Origin: Coprinus comatus
Lineage: Eukaryota > Basidiomycota > Agaricomycetes > Agaricales > Agaricaceae
Length of the DNA: 64,000 nucleotides
Assembly (NCBI GenBank): GCA_034638255.1
Contig: JAWPGT010000059.1
Coordinates: 62,001 to 126,000, forward strand
Direction of reading: 5' to 3'
Shown here: piece by piece, positions 11,479 to 22,829 of the stretch
Layout: each line of letters begins with the position of its first letter
How positions within the stretch are numbered: the stretch's first letter is position 1
The notes under the pieces: generated by a model
The model's database searches: none
What the model was told of the DNA's origin: nothing
The model's input: the letters and a program-made list of their open reading frames with translations, nothing else
Made by a program: the position numbers and the translations under genes

Positions 11479-13073
11479 TTACTTTCTTGGCCGTCTGAAA
11501 AGTCTTTTAAATGATTTTGTAAGTGGTGATGACGGTGGCGGCTGTGGGATATTCTCTTCCGATGCTTCCACTTCTGGTGTCGAAAGACGAACACTGTTGG
11601 GAGGTGATGATGTTGTATTCCCCCCGACTCCATCTTGGACCACAGTCACTTTTGGGGTTTGTGCTTCTTTTTCTAGAGTGGTGTTAGCTATAGTATACTC
11701 TTGTACTCTAGGAGACACACACCAGCGGCCTGAGTGGAGTCATTCAGCTCCCCTTCCACCTTCGGATTTGTTTCCAGTGACTTAGGCATCAAGGCAGAAT
11801 GAACGGGGATGGGGAGTGGTGTTGCCATTCCATCATGCTTCGTTACTTTTGAATCATTGTGAAAGGTAGCTTGGGATGCAATTTGTGCATCATTATATAG
11901 GGTAGTGGATGCAGTGGATGTCGACATGTGCAGTATGCTTGGTGACGCAGCAGGCCAAATGTTATGGAGCAACCTTCGTACCTCCATAGATGTTGGTCGT
12001 AGTCTAGGATCCTTTTCCCAGAATTTTTTCAGTATCGGCCACAAGTTTTCTGTTCCTATTGGTTCGGGATTAGGATAAGACGGTCGTTTGTAAGAAGCGA
12101 TCTCGGTCTGCAGAGACCCATTGGTTGAGGTATCGTCGTCCTCATGGTATGGAGGTCGTCCCGACCATATCTGTGTATAGAGAATATGTGTAAGTCTATG
12201 TGCACTGAGGAATCAAGATGGACCCACTTCATAAGATATCATTCCAAACGAGTAGACGTCAGAGGCTGGTGTAGCCTTAATCATATCACTAGGTTCCAAC
12301 AGTTCACACGCCTGATATCTGATCGAGCCTGCGATGGATTCAGGATTATACTCCAGCTGTCCCATAACCCGTGAGCAGCCAAAGTCGCATAGGACTGGGT
12401 TTCCACGGTCATCAATTAATATGTTATTCTAAAAGCAATTAGTTGAACATGTAGGAACTTAATGGAATGAAAGAGGAGACGAACGGGTTTTAAGTTACCA
12501 TGTGTAACATTAATTCCATGTAGATATATAAGACCTTCAATAATATTTAAAACCTTGATGGGTTATGAGCTTTGGTTTGTGCTCCTGAGAGAACACACTA
12601 AATTAGAACTTAGCACTTGCCATGAAGATTCGACTTGACAAAGGGTGACGTTTCAGAAAAGAAACAACGGTGCCGTTGTTGCAAAAGGGCGAGACCAGGG
12701 CTGGAAAACCATCTCTTTCGAGACCACTGGTAATCCCAAGAAAGGGTAGAACATTACGATGGTTGAACGATCGCCACATTTGTATCTCCTGCCTCAGAAC
12801 CTGTGTGAATAAACTTCAGCAGGAACCTTCGAATAAGACCCGTTCTTACTTTGCGATAATGGTTTATTTCGGCATTAGTGGCTCCTGCGCCCACTAACTT
12901 AAGTGCAACCTAGTTTGATATTTCTATTGGTCAGTATAATAATGAGATGAACTCCCCAAACAGACCTTCATACTGCTACCATCCTCTTGACCAAGATACC
13001 CAACATAGATTAGTCCACGGGGGCCATAGGCGACTGAGAAGTGATTCTGGCGACTGATACGCTCACTGAGGTC
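11479..13073 (-). CDS. Protein-kinase-like protein with HGN instead of HRD/HGD catalytic loop (5' end unresolved)
   Basis: Kinase fold read from several minus-strand exons. N-lobe: NHFSVAYGPRGLIYVGYLG then VALKLVGAGATNAEI (the VALK lysine is present), then an alpha-C/hinge region, WRSFNHRNVLPFLGI, and ALVSPFCNNGTVVSFLKRH. Activation segment: NILIDDRGNPVLCDFG, then SIRYQACELL. C-lobe: ASDVYSFGMISYE, IWSGRPPY and FWEKDPRLRPTSMEV. A Ser/Pro-rich tail ends in basic residues (FKRLFRRPRK) at 11479. The catalytic loop reads THGNLKPNNILI. The usual catalytic Asp is Asn, encoded by AAC at 12494-12496, so phosphotransfer may be weak or absent. The layout resembles the expanded kinase families of agaricomycetes. 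The first exon upstream of 13073 and the splice near 11.71 kb are not resolved. Confidence 0.75.
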
Positions 13074-13523
13074 CTACATTGTTGGGGTGAATAAGTGAGA
13101 TTTCGTAATTTCTAACGACAAATTAATATACATATTCCTTTTCAACATCAACATCTATTCCTGGAGTTATTTCAGTTTGAAGGTGTGTATATTCCATTGT
13201 TTATTGCCTTGCCAGGTGTCCGATGAGTCATGAACAATTGGTTTACAGGTGCGTTGGATGGAAGGGGGAAACTTCATTAGCACGAGGCAAAAGTTGCTTA
13301 TCAATACAACATCAATCAGTAAAACAGTCTATACAGGTTATCAACTTAAATGGTATCAATCACATGTCATATCAAGAAGGGAGTACTAAATCTAAATCTC
13401 AAGAGTTTATTGCTTTGAAGGAAGCTGGATGACATTTTGCTGCCTGGTTTTGTTGGTATCTAGTAAAGTGTCAGAAGTATATATGATAAATTGAAGAATA
13501 ATACTAGCAGAAGTCCTTTCAAG
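13074..13523. other. Intergenic; may hold the missing first exon of the kinase-like gene
   Basis: No supported complete gene. Short plus-strand frames are present. The 5' exon of the neighbouring minus-strand kinase-like gene should lie here but was not identified. Confidence 0.4.
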
Positions 13524-15785
13524 TTATATGGTCTCGTCTTTGTTACTTGTCTCAACACCATTCAATTTGCTCCACATCTGTCTTAATCTCTCATTGAATT
13601 CATCAATCAAGACCCATACAGGCCTTAGGTCTTCATCGGATTTGGGAACAGGTAACGTGTGCGGAATAGTCATATAATCTGGGTGCAGCACCGCAGATCT
13701 TTCCAGTGGATGTTGAATACGTCCTTCTGCAGCGGAGATGATTGCTTTGAGGGTATTCTCAATAAGAATGAGCTTGTCAGGTGGCCCCCATGAATGTTGT
13801 ATGATATGTGGAGTATAGAGGAATATCCCATCCAATGAGTGTTCTCTGTCAATGAGACGCTTTAGGGCAAGATCCTGTACGAGGTTGAGGAAGGGTTTTG
13901 AATATTCTGAGAAGTATCACTGGTCAGAGATGCAGAGAGAGGAATATACAAGATGACAAACCCCAGTGAATAGAGCATTTAGGGCATTTTACAAGCAGCC
14001 TACAAAGTATTGGTGCAAGATTAGGCCAGTTTTCAGAGTCAACAGAAGGAAAGACATTGTTGAACGTGTTGACCAAATATTCGCATTGATGCCTTGAGCT
14101 GAGTCTTTCACGCAGTTTTTCGCACAGACGGCGTATGTGACAGAGTGATTGACTCGGAATGTTTGGACGCTGGCACAATTCTGTTAAAATAGGAATAGTC
14201 TTACGCCAATTTTGAGCCTTGTCCTGATTGATAATATGACAGACAACAGCTACAACGTTCTCCACAGTCCATATGACCCCTGAGCTGCTCAAGCCAGTCC
14301 TCATGTCGTGTAAAAGAACTAGAACATAATTGAATAGGGGGAAACATACAAAGTGTACCTGGTCATTTACCTGCCTGAGAATTAGTGCTTATATCACCAA
14401 CATTCTCCAAAGCTGAAATATCGGATAACGGTGCAATATGTTTTGAATCCGATTTGTGCCATTCCGCCGTCGCATCAATGACCACCTTTGCACAAGTCTT
14501 GCGGACCACTTCGTTCCTGTTGAATTTATTCTTTGTTTCAAATGACGTCAATAACTCTCGTTCCTCCCATTCCCACCCGATGTTATTGTTAGGTGTGTTA
14601 TTGTCAGGTTTACTGAGTCCTTTCAGGGACTTCCATGATCCAAGGCAAGAAGCAAATATCATGCAGTAATATGCATTCAAAGCAACAATGGTCGTTTGTC
14701 TGTATTCGCCTGATATCCACAATAATGCACCATAAATTGATTTCACAGCACCTGCTTTCTTTTTCCACTTTTCGACACCCATAGTATCGTAATCCATCCA
14801 ATGGCGAATATCGTAAATTGACTCTGACCAGTTGGATCTTGCGTCTGTGAGAAAATGTACGATATAGAACACTTCTCGAAGTAATAGGTGGAACAACCAA
14901 GATTGGGGTGACCGATACGGACAAAGCACCGGGGGATCATGATGCTGTCCGCCGGATCTTCGAGTAAGCCAGATTAACTGGCAGCTGGGGAGGACAGTGG
15001 TACAGATGATGAATATACCCAATAGAGCAACGAGGGATGTCACCGGTCGTGACGCAAGCGAATTTGATTCCCATTGCGAAAACATGAACCCAGTGAAGAA
15101 GAGACCAAGCGCAATGAGTAAGAGGAGTGGTAACATGTTTAGGACAAATAAAACGCCCCACACTCGGAGACTCTCGTGACGTTGATATTGTAGGGATAAA
15201 TCCTCTTTGTTCGAAACACCTCTGATGTTCCTACCAAACTCTCGTAGCCATTGTAGACACACAATTCCTCCCACCACCGTGACAAGACTGAGGGAAAGGC
15301 TTAGGGAATAGAGGGTGTTGATACGTTGGTCATTGAGGGAAGGTGTTGCTATCGGATTGAGGACAATGGGAAGATTCGGCTGGGGATTCGTTTGGTTGTT
15401 TAGTTGCAAAACAATTGTTCGTAGCAAGAGTACGGTCATGTTGGCGGGATCACCCTGGACAGTTTTTCCAGCTTCGCTTGTAAAGGTGGTTACAATGGCG
15501 GAAAAAAGACCGGCCTATAGTATGAAATTATAAGTATATTTTTTAAGAGGGATACAACTAGCTTCTTACAAAAAGGAGCAAATTGTGTAATTCTTCCTTC
15601 CAGCTCTCGTAGGTTTCTTTTGTGAGAAGCTCTCCTCGTTTGTTCAAATCTTCCCATCGTTTGGCATCTGCCTCTTCATCAAGAACCCTCAAGTTCTGAG
15701 AGGATATGTCTCAGGATTTGATAATATTATCCTCAGAATTGCAGTTTCACTTACCGGATCCATACCTTCGAATGCTGTGTTCCTA
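13524..15785 (-). CDS. DUF6535 domain-containing membrane protein (5' end unresolved)
   Basis: Basidiomycete-specific family of unknown function. The N-terminal exons give RNTAFEGMDP, then LRVLDEEADAKRWEDLNKRG, then ESWKEELHNLLLF running into AGLFSAIVTTFTSEAGKTVQ. These contain the usual DUF6535 opening and its first membrane segment. The main exon (to about 14363) has NDQRINTLYSLSLSLSLVT followed by GGIVCLQWLREFGRN, a second hydrophobic block with LNMLPLLLLIALGLFF, and a third around VALLGIFIICTTVLPS, so about four membrane spans. The long soluble C-terminus continues through exons near 14304-13975 and 13883-13524 and ends at 13524. The coding start upstream of 15785 was not identified. The family assignment is confident; the role is unknown. 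The gene lies between XRN1-like copy A and the RRP45 fragment and appears to interrupt that duplicated unit. Confidence 0.8.
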
Positions 15786-17032
15786 CTGTCATTCAAAATT
15801 AAATATCAGTAAAAATAAACCACTTATTGACATTATCAGTATACCCGCGCCTAATTGCAGTAAGTCACAACGCACCGCACGATGATCCATAACAAAAAAT
15901 GTTGTGTGGGTTTTCAAGCAAAATGGAATCAGACCAAAATCAGACGTTCAAGAAGGGGGGGTGTTAATGATTTATGAGCGCTTGTCAAAGTTCAGTCCTG
16001 TTAGGTATAAATGGAGAATACGTACCAGGGTACAACCTCGACCTCGTTTCAGCGCATGTGGCATTTGGTAAGATCGTAAGATGAATGAATTATATTTGTG
16101 CAACATGGTATAGTAAGCACCGCGGTTCCAATACAAGAGCCCTGGGCTGAGGGTTCCACCAGAGATTTCTGGAAGGACGTACTACGCATTCGGATTTTCA
16201 CTAATCATACACCCTTACAGTGTTATCTAGGTTAAGCACTCACGCATTTGATAAGATTGTAGGTTATTGATTGATATGATCATCTTATGGTTATACGCAT
16301 GAATGCGGTGTACATGCCATCGTACGTAATGACGGCTGGCGTATAGAAATTCATGATGAACTAGATGTGGAAAGCTCATATATAAATGGCTGGTACTTGT
16401 AGCATATGTGCCCCAACCAACTTAAGTTAATTGCGTTGAGCCAGGCTCCCCGTTCAACGACATCGTTAATTGATATGATCCTTCTTTACTCACGTCTTTC
16501 TCGCGTTCTAAATTATGTGACGCAAAATACTATTGTTTTGGAACTGTAGGCTGCTGCAATGACGCTTTCTTCAAGAATAACGGGTCTTGAACACTAAAAT
16601 AACAACATCGTTATGAGAGTTGACAATTGGTAGGCACGAATATGTGACAAAGGAACATGTCTGAGCTTTAAGATCATCGATCAGCATGTAAGTATTAGGA
16701 TATTGAGATCTATGTAAGAAAGTAGTGAGTAAGCGTCAGGCTCTCAAGTGCTCAACAACTGACGTGTGTGAGGGTAGTTTCATTCGTTCGATTACGACAC
16801 TATCCATCTTATTGGAACAACACTTCTAGTTTGAAACTACCATTTATCACACCATCCATCCTAGCACTTCCAATCTTTCCGGAGAACCAATGATTACAAT
16901 GTGGGAAGGGACTTGAATATAGTCGTCAATTCTTGATCCTCATGTCGAATTCATCAATCAAGGACCACACTAGCTCCAGTCACCGGGGTGAGGGGGCACT
17001 GAGCACCTGTTGTTGAGAGTTTTGATAAAATT
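15786..17032. other. Intergenic, no supported gene
   Basis: Stop-rich on both strands. It may include the first exon of the DUF6535 gene near its left end. No repeat or known element was recognised. Confidence 0.45.
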
Positions 17033-17335
17033 GTGAAGCCGTCGACAGAGACGTTGACTAAACGAAGAAGTTCCTCCGTCCTCTTAGCATGGGCGAGAAA
17101 ATGCAGCGTAAGGCATAGGTGTCATACCCTATATGCGTGAGTTTCATCAAGAGCGCTGAAGCCACAAAGTAGAACACCTACCTACTGACCAGGTTCATTT
17201 TTACTCGACGCCATTGGCGATCACCAATATAATGTATACTCTCTCCTAATGGATGGATATTCTGGATTGACCATCCTCGCATCTACCACCTGATAGCTCT
17301 AGGCACAAAGTCAGCATGATAATGACAATTTAGGA
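17033..17335 (-). pseudogene. RRP45: Decayed fragment of exosome subunit RRP45
   Basis: Blocks of this stretch match, in the same order, parts of the intact RRP45 gene at 21.6-22.7 kb. Examples are cgacagagacgttgactaaa (intact gene: cgacagagacattgatcaaa), agcgtaaggcataggtg (agcgtaaggcgtaggtg), acctacctactgaccaggtt (acctacctaccgaccaggtt), gccattggcgat and gtcagcatgataatg. Long pieces between the blocks are deleted, and the reading frame is destroyed by indels. It lies 480 bp upstream of XRN1-like copy B. Seen directly by comparing the two regions; the exact ends are approximate. Confidence 0.8.
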
Positions 17336-17814
17336 CAGCAATAGATGTTACCTGTGCGGTGGCGCCTTAGAGGAGATATCACGGTTCTATGAACTTCTTT
17401 TTAGTCCGAGCCATTGGAGCAAGATTAGTAACACGTGTCCGGCTTGATCAATGTTTACTATACCATTGCCGTAATATCTATAGTCAAACGAGGTTTTAAT
17501 TTCGTGCTCTTTCATACTGTCGAGGCATTTGCAGTAAGTATTAGTTGTGTCACATACTTTTCAATATGAGTCCTTCCAGTTTTCCGATATAGTGTATGAT
17601 GTATCAGCCTAGTAATACAACCATTCAAGTGTTTTTAACTCTTCTGGTTGTAACTGTCAAGGTTGCAGATATCGCAGTCTGTAACTCGTTACTCACCTAA
17701 TTAAGCTCTAGACGCCCAAGTTAATTCCCACAACGTGTATTCCAGTGTTTTCTTCGATGCTCTTATCTCTTTCCATCTCTTCTACGCTACTCAAACTAGT
17801 TATAGACTGAGAAC

Positions 17815-20800
17815 ATGGGTTAGTACTATGAATTCGTCAACTCTTCCACTCAAAGATCTGTACGACTTGAAAGCTCATTTGTACTGTGTTCTATAGGGAT
17901 TCCAAAGGTTCGTTAATCAAAAAAAATGAATATGCTCCCGAAGGTTGACATTAATGGTCCCTGCATGACCGCTCACTTCATTTTGTTTAGTTCTTTCGTT
18001 ATATATCGTGAGTTCTACATAGGGCTATGAGATGTATATTAATATCTGACAGTGGGTACATAGTGAGAGATATCCACTGATATTACAACGGATCGAGGGC
18101 TCAGATATAATCCCGGAATTTGGTATGTAGAAAAAGTTCAATTCAAACAGTACTACAACTTAATTCTAATACATTCTTGCATATGCTACAGATAATTTCT
18201 ACGTGGACTGTAATCATCTTATACATAACTGTATGTGTAGTCTCCCATCAGGTTTCAACTCCTATGTTTATTAACTTCTCTAATATACAAATATAGGTGT
18301 TCAAGGTGGACGAAAAGTCCATTTTTCGGAGGACGAAGTGTTTGTATATGTATATGCGTACCTCGACCACATTTTCAGCAAAGTCAAGCCTAAAGAGCTA
18401 TTTTTCATTGCTGTTGATGGCGTTCCACCTTGTGCCAAGATGGATCAGCAGAGAACTAACCGTTTACGCCGTGCTATGGAGTGTGAAATGGAAGGGTTGT
18501 CTGAAGAAGCCTTTGAAAAGAGTTCTGTCACATCTGGTACGTAGTTGTTACTCTTTCGAATATCTTCTTGAATACGCCAATAATCTATCGGATACAGGTA
18601 CTGTCTTCATGTCACGTCTCTCTGACCATCTCCACTACTTCATCAACCGGAAGATAACGGAAGATCCTTCGTGGCAGGGTGTTCGTGTTGTACTATCAGG
18701 TCACGATGTACCAGGAGAAGGAGAACATAAAATCATGGAATACATCCGGCACTCACGTGCTCAACCAGGATATAATCCTAATACCCGACATTGCTTGTAT
18801 GGCATGGACGCGGATCTTATTTTATTGGGACTAGTCACTCACGAACCTCATTTCTGTCTTTTGCGTGATGAATTTGATAAAATAGTGAATCCTCGGCGGT
18901 AGGTAACACTGTTTTTTTTTTTTTTTTAAATAATACAAATAATAACTTCAATTTTTCTAGTTTAAATCTCGCAAATTTCGATCTTCTGCATCTTTCTCTT
19001 ATGCGAGAATATCTTGATTTTGAATTCAAAGAATTTGCTCACCAATATTATCTCGAATCCTCTGGTCTTGAATATGATCTGGAGTGTATTATTGATGATT
19101 TCATTTTAATTACGGTTTTTCTTGGAAATGACTTCCTACCACCTCTTCCGGATCTTGATATCACCAAACATGGCTTGGAGGTTCTGTTTGATGCATATAA
19201 ACAAGTTTTGCCTAAGCTATGTGAGTGTTATTGATTTCTTATTTTCAACCTACTCAAACTACTATGTCCATTAATTTAGATGGTTATATAAATGAGAATG
19301 GTGTAGTAAATATGACTCGTTTGAGGATTTTTATCCGGGAACTAGCTCTCTGGGAGAAACGGCCTTTTGCAACGAACTCCTATTTTAGCGCTACCTATCA
19401 CGATGAAGTTGAAGCTCTTGGAAGCTGGCAAGGTGAACCACTGGCCAGTGACTGGGAAGACATAGATATGGACATGAATATCTATGGCAGCCCACCAAGT
19501 AGGTTTGAGCATCTTGGGAAGCGCTCGGATAAGATGGTACATGAATGGAAGAAAGATTACTATGAGGTAAGACGATGTATATGTCTTCGAGTCATTCTTT
19601 TGCTTTTGCTTAACTCAATTGGTTTTATTTATTTTATTTGATCTAGAGCGAGCTCAACATTAGTTACAAGGATAATAAAGCAATGAATGACCTCGTGTAC
19701 AATTACCTTGAAGGGTTACAATGGGTTATGTATTATTACTACACCGGAGTCGTATCGTGGAGATGGCATTATCGATACTCCTGTGCCCCTCGCGTTTCCG
19801 GTGAGCTTCGTGCCTTCATTATCAAGCTGTGATATTCTCAATTGAAGGGTGATTGATTGATCCTAGATCTTACCCGACCGCAAGCTTACGAGACCAGGTT
19901 TAATTTCGTTCTCGGGAAGCCTTTCAAACCTTTTCAGCATCTGCGAGCAATATTACCTTTCACAAGGAGGCATTTAATCCCTGAAGCATATCATACTCTA
20001 ATTAGTACTCCCGACTACCCTATTCAAAATACTTGGCCAGGGACTGTTGACTTGAAGGATTTGGACCGAAATGATTACGAATGGGAGACTGCTGTGAACC
20101 TTCCTTTCCTTCGCGAACAAAGGTTGCTTGATGCAATCGCTTGTAAGTATTTCTAAGATATGATAGAAGATTCGTTCTTATCCTGTGATAGCCCCAGAAT
20201 CGAAATTGACCGATGAAGAATACAAGAGAAATAGTTTTGGCGAAGCCATACAATTTTCATACGATGCAGAAAGCCGTACTACTTCCTACCCTTCCCCTCC
20301 TTCATCTCATTATTTGAATTACCCAGTTTGGATGGCCTTCATCCTGTATTTGGTTTATGTGATGGAGTCCTTCTGGGCAGATCGGCACCTTTTGGTTTCC
20401 CCACTTTCAAAACCCTCCCCCATACTGCCAAAGTATTGGATGGCTATCGTGACTATGAACATAAACGAATATCCAATGATAGTAGATCTATTGGTGTGAG
20501 CATTAAACATCCTTACGCCAATATACCTGCTTCGGAGCTTGCGGAAATGATGATAGGGAAAAGTGTTCTCTTCAGATGGCCTATATTAAAGGAAGGTTTG
20601 GTTGTTGGAATATCAACTAGAGATTTTGCATGGAAGGAAACTGAAAATGGTAAATACTACAAAGGATACCAGAACGATGTTCTGTGGTATAATAGAGCGG
20701 AGCAGATTGAGCAGGCATGGTGGAGGGTGGGCTTTTGATTGGAAAAGTGAAAGTACTAGTTCATATACGTCCTCTGAAGGGCATCAAGTGGTCGAAGACA

Positions 20801-20890
20801 GGGCGGATGTTAAAGGAATATGGTTTGGAGGATGTGCAACCACTGCAGTTATGTGCGGATGGAGACGTTTCCGAAGTTCCTAGATTCTCC
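17815..20890 (+). pseudogene. XRN1: XRN1-like exoribonuclease, copy B, frameshifted and truncated
   Basis: Second copy of the XRN1-like gene with the same exon layout, including the tiny exons 17815-17818 (ATGG), 17897-17907 and 17991-18007. The catalytic blocks are recognisable: [74 protein letters not shown] and LGNDFLPPLPD. The phosphate pocket has changed (QQRTNR, where copy A has QQRARR). Near 20.72 kb about 4 nt are missing relative to copy A, giving a stop at 20736-20738 (QAWWRVGF then TGA). Homology continues in another frame (GGLLIGKVKVLVHIRPLKGI) to about 20.89 kb and then stops. The SH3-like and C-terminal regions are absent. It could still make a shortened protein with the nuclease core. 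The splice sites look intact, so the decay is recent or partial. Confidence 0.8.
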
Positions 20891-21644
20891 AAAGTCTGGA
20901 TCGAAAACAAAATCGACACCATCTCACGCATTCCTTCCAGCAAAATTGATCCCCGAGAGCTCAATCCCCTCGGTGACAATAGGTACATGTCGTACTATCG
21001 ACAATGTCCCGTCATTGGTACCAGTATCCACAACACTGCAACCTACATCCGCTATACACTGGCCTCTAAATTGGGTTTGTTCAATCAAGGAAAAATGCAT
21101 CTTTGTCAGACGAAGGTACGGTAACCTCGCTCAGGACAGAAATTCAAGGTCACGCAAATGGAGCTAGCGATGGCTGCGTTACTCCTGTGAAATCAAGTAT
21201 AAAAGCCTGGAATTCTTTCTTGTTTGGTCCTGTAACAAAAATTGAGGAACCATTGAACTTTGGTGTTAGCCAATCAGCAATGTATATCTTGTACAAATTA
21301 TTACCCGCATTTGACTCTCCGGACTTAAAACGTTCAATGTGTGTTGTTGGAAAACCGTAAAGTGCGGAAAGAACCCAGTGTTCTCTTGTCTCGGAAAATG
21401 TCCAGGAAAGATTACTGGAAGGCAATGGTCTCTAGCTATTTGTTTGATGAATTCGGCCGAATGTAAAAAAGTGTGAGAGATTGTAATCCAACTTTTGTGG
21501 GAAAAATTCGAGTCCCCGAACGCAGAGTCAGAGAGTCGTTAGGAGTATACTTCGTAGCAGTAAATCTTTGGAGAAAAAGCTTGGGAAAATCACACCGGTC
21601 ATTCGTGTTCTTGGGCACATATATTCATTTGTGAACAACAATCT
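20891..21644. other. Region after the XRN1-like copy B break; unrelated sequence
   Basis: After the PRF codons that match copy A, the plus-strand frame runs on to 21124 with residues such as ELNPLGDNRYMSYYRQCPVI that have no counterpart in copy A. I do not recognise it. It may be a fused fragment of another gene. The rest up to RRP45 has only short frames. Confidence 0.4.
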
Positions 21645-22715
21645 TCACCGTACTTCGACTTTCCTACCCATCCAATCTTCTGTTAAACGAGCTTCGATGA
21701 ACCTGTGAAGCTCTTTTGCTCTTTCGACAGAGACATTGATCAAACGAAGAATTTCATCGTGTTCTAATGGAACACCTCCTAACTTCTGCAGAACGCAGAT
21801 CTCTCGCTGAGCATTCAACGCGATGGACAAGAGACCCGCGCTCAGTCGTTGCTCCAGTTGAGAAGGATCTAGAACAGGAGAAATCGTATCGTCTGGGAAA
21901 AACGCGAAGCTAAAACAGAATGGTGTATGGTGAATAGCAAGAGGAACAGGCGCGCGTTCCGTCGGAGGGTGCTAGAAGTACTCCTGTCAGCAAACCTTTA
22001 CAGAACTAGTAGGTAAATGCGCATACAACGATGACTTCATCCCCAATAACTTCAACCTCTGGTCTACGGAAGTGCCGTAATGCGATGATACCAGCTAGAC
22101 AAGCGCAATCTAGCATATTCCCAGCATCCGCAAGAAAATGAAGCGTAAGGCGTAGGTGCCACACCTACTATATGCGTGAGTAACGCCGGCAATAGTCAAG
22201 AAAAATGCTCACTCTTTGACCGGCCAGGATACAGAGAGATTCTTTATCAATAGCATCGCTTCTTCGCAAAATCTTGTCCAGCATTCGCGTTATTGTGACC
22301 TCCTCCTCCGACGGGCTAGTTACGAGCATGGTCAAATTTCGTCAAGAGCGCCGCAATCACAAAGAAGAGCACCTACCTACCGACCAGGTTCATATTCACT
22401 TGATGCCATTGGCGATATCTCTGAATGGATGGAGATCATGCCTTCGAATGGGCGCTCTGGAAGAGGTTTAACCATCCTCGCGTCTACCTGTGCAATAACT
22501 CTGGGGACAAAATCAGCATGATAATGGCACGGCAATTAAGTACAGGAGACATACCTTGTTTTTCCAAGACTGCATTCAACATAACCAAGCTCAGGTCCGA
22601 AGGTCAGTACAGCTTTGCGCTGCTCCAGAAGAGCTCTTCCATCGACTCTGAGAGTTTGTTTGAGGGAAGAGAAGAGAAATTCTTTCTCTAGAATTGAAGG
22701 GGAAGGAGGTCGCAT
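21645..22715 (-). CDS. RRP45: Exosome complex component RRP45 (EXOSC9), RNase PH-like
   Basis: Core subunit of the 3'-5' RNA exosome ring (nucleus and cytoplasm). It is an RNase PH-fold protein, catalytically inert in eukaryotes. Minus-strand exons assemble to MRPPSPSILEKEFLFSSLKQ, TLRVDGRALLEQRKAVLTFG and ELGYVECSLGKTR. Next come VIAQVDARMVKPLPERPFEG, ISPMASSEYEPGR, EEEVTITRMLDKILRRSDAI, DKESLCILAGQR, VWHLRLTLHFLADAGNMLDC, CLAGIIALRHFRRPEVEV and VPLAIHHTPFCFSFAFF. The end is LLSIALNAQREICVLQKLGG then LHRFIEARLTEDWMGRKVEV. The ATG at 22713-22715 is chosen because ILEKEFL aligns with the usual RRP45 start. All junctions are GT-AG and in phase. It is transcribed head to head with TRM112, and a broken copy lies at 17.03-17.34 kb. 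Confidence 0.92.
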
Positions 22716-22829
22716 TTTATTCTGTTTTATTTGCTGCAGATTATTGATTAAACGTGAGGTCACGTGCAACTATCTAATCGAATTTTCGAACCAAACAAAA
22801 ATATCATCTTTCATTTCAAAAACGTTAAC
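22716..22829. promoter_or_regulatory. Short bidirectional promoter between RRP45 and TRM112
   Basis: Only 114 bp separate the start codons of these divergent genes, so both 5' UTRs and the promoter must lie here or overlap the genes. No TATA box is evident. Co-expression is inferred from spacing alone. Confidence 0.6.

Noticed and set aside
13223..13470. Copia-like RNase H fragment (STKSKSQEFIALKEAG)
   Set aside because: Only a short loose likeness to the retrotransposon motif, with no integrase, reverse transcriptase or LTR nearby.
21150..21425. 91-codon minus-strand frame between XRN1-like copy B and RRP45
   Set aside because: Unrecognised, and a plus-strand frame of similar length covers the same DNA; neither is supported.
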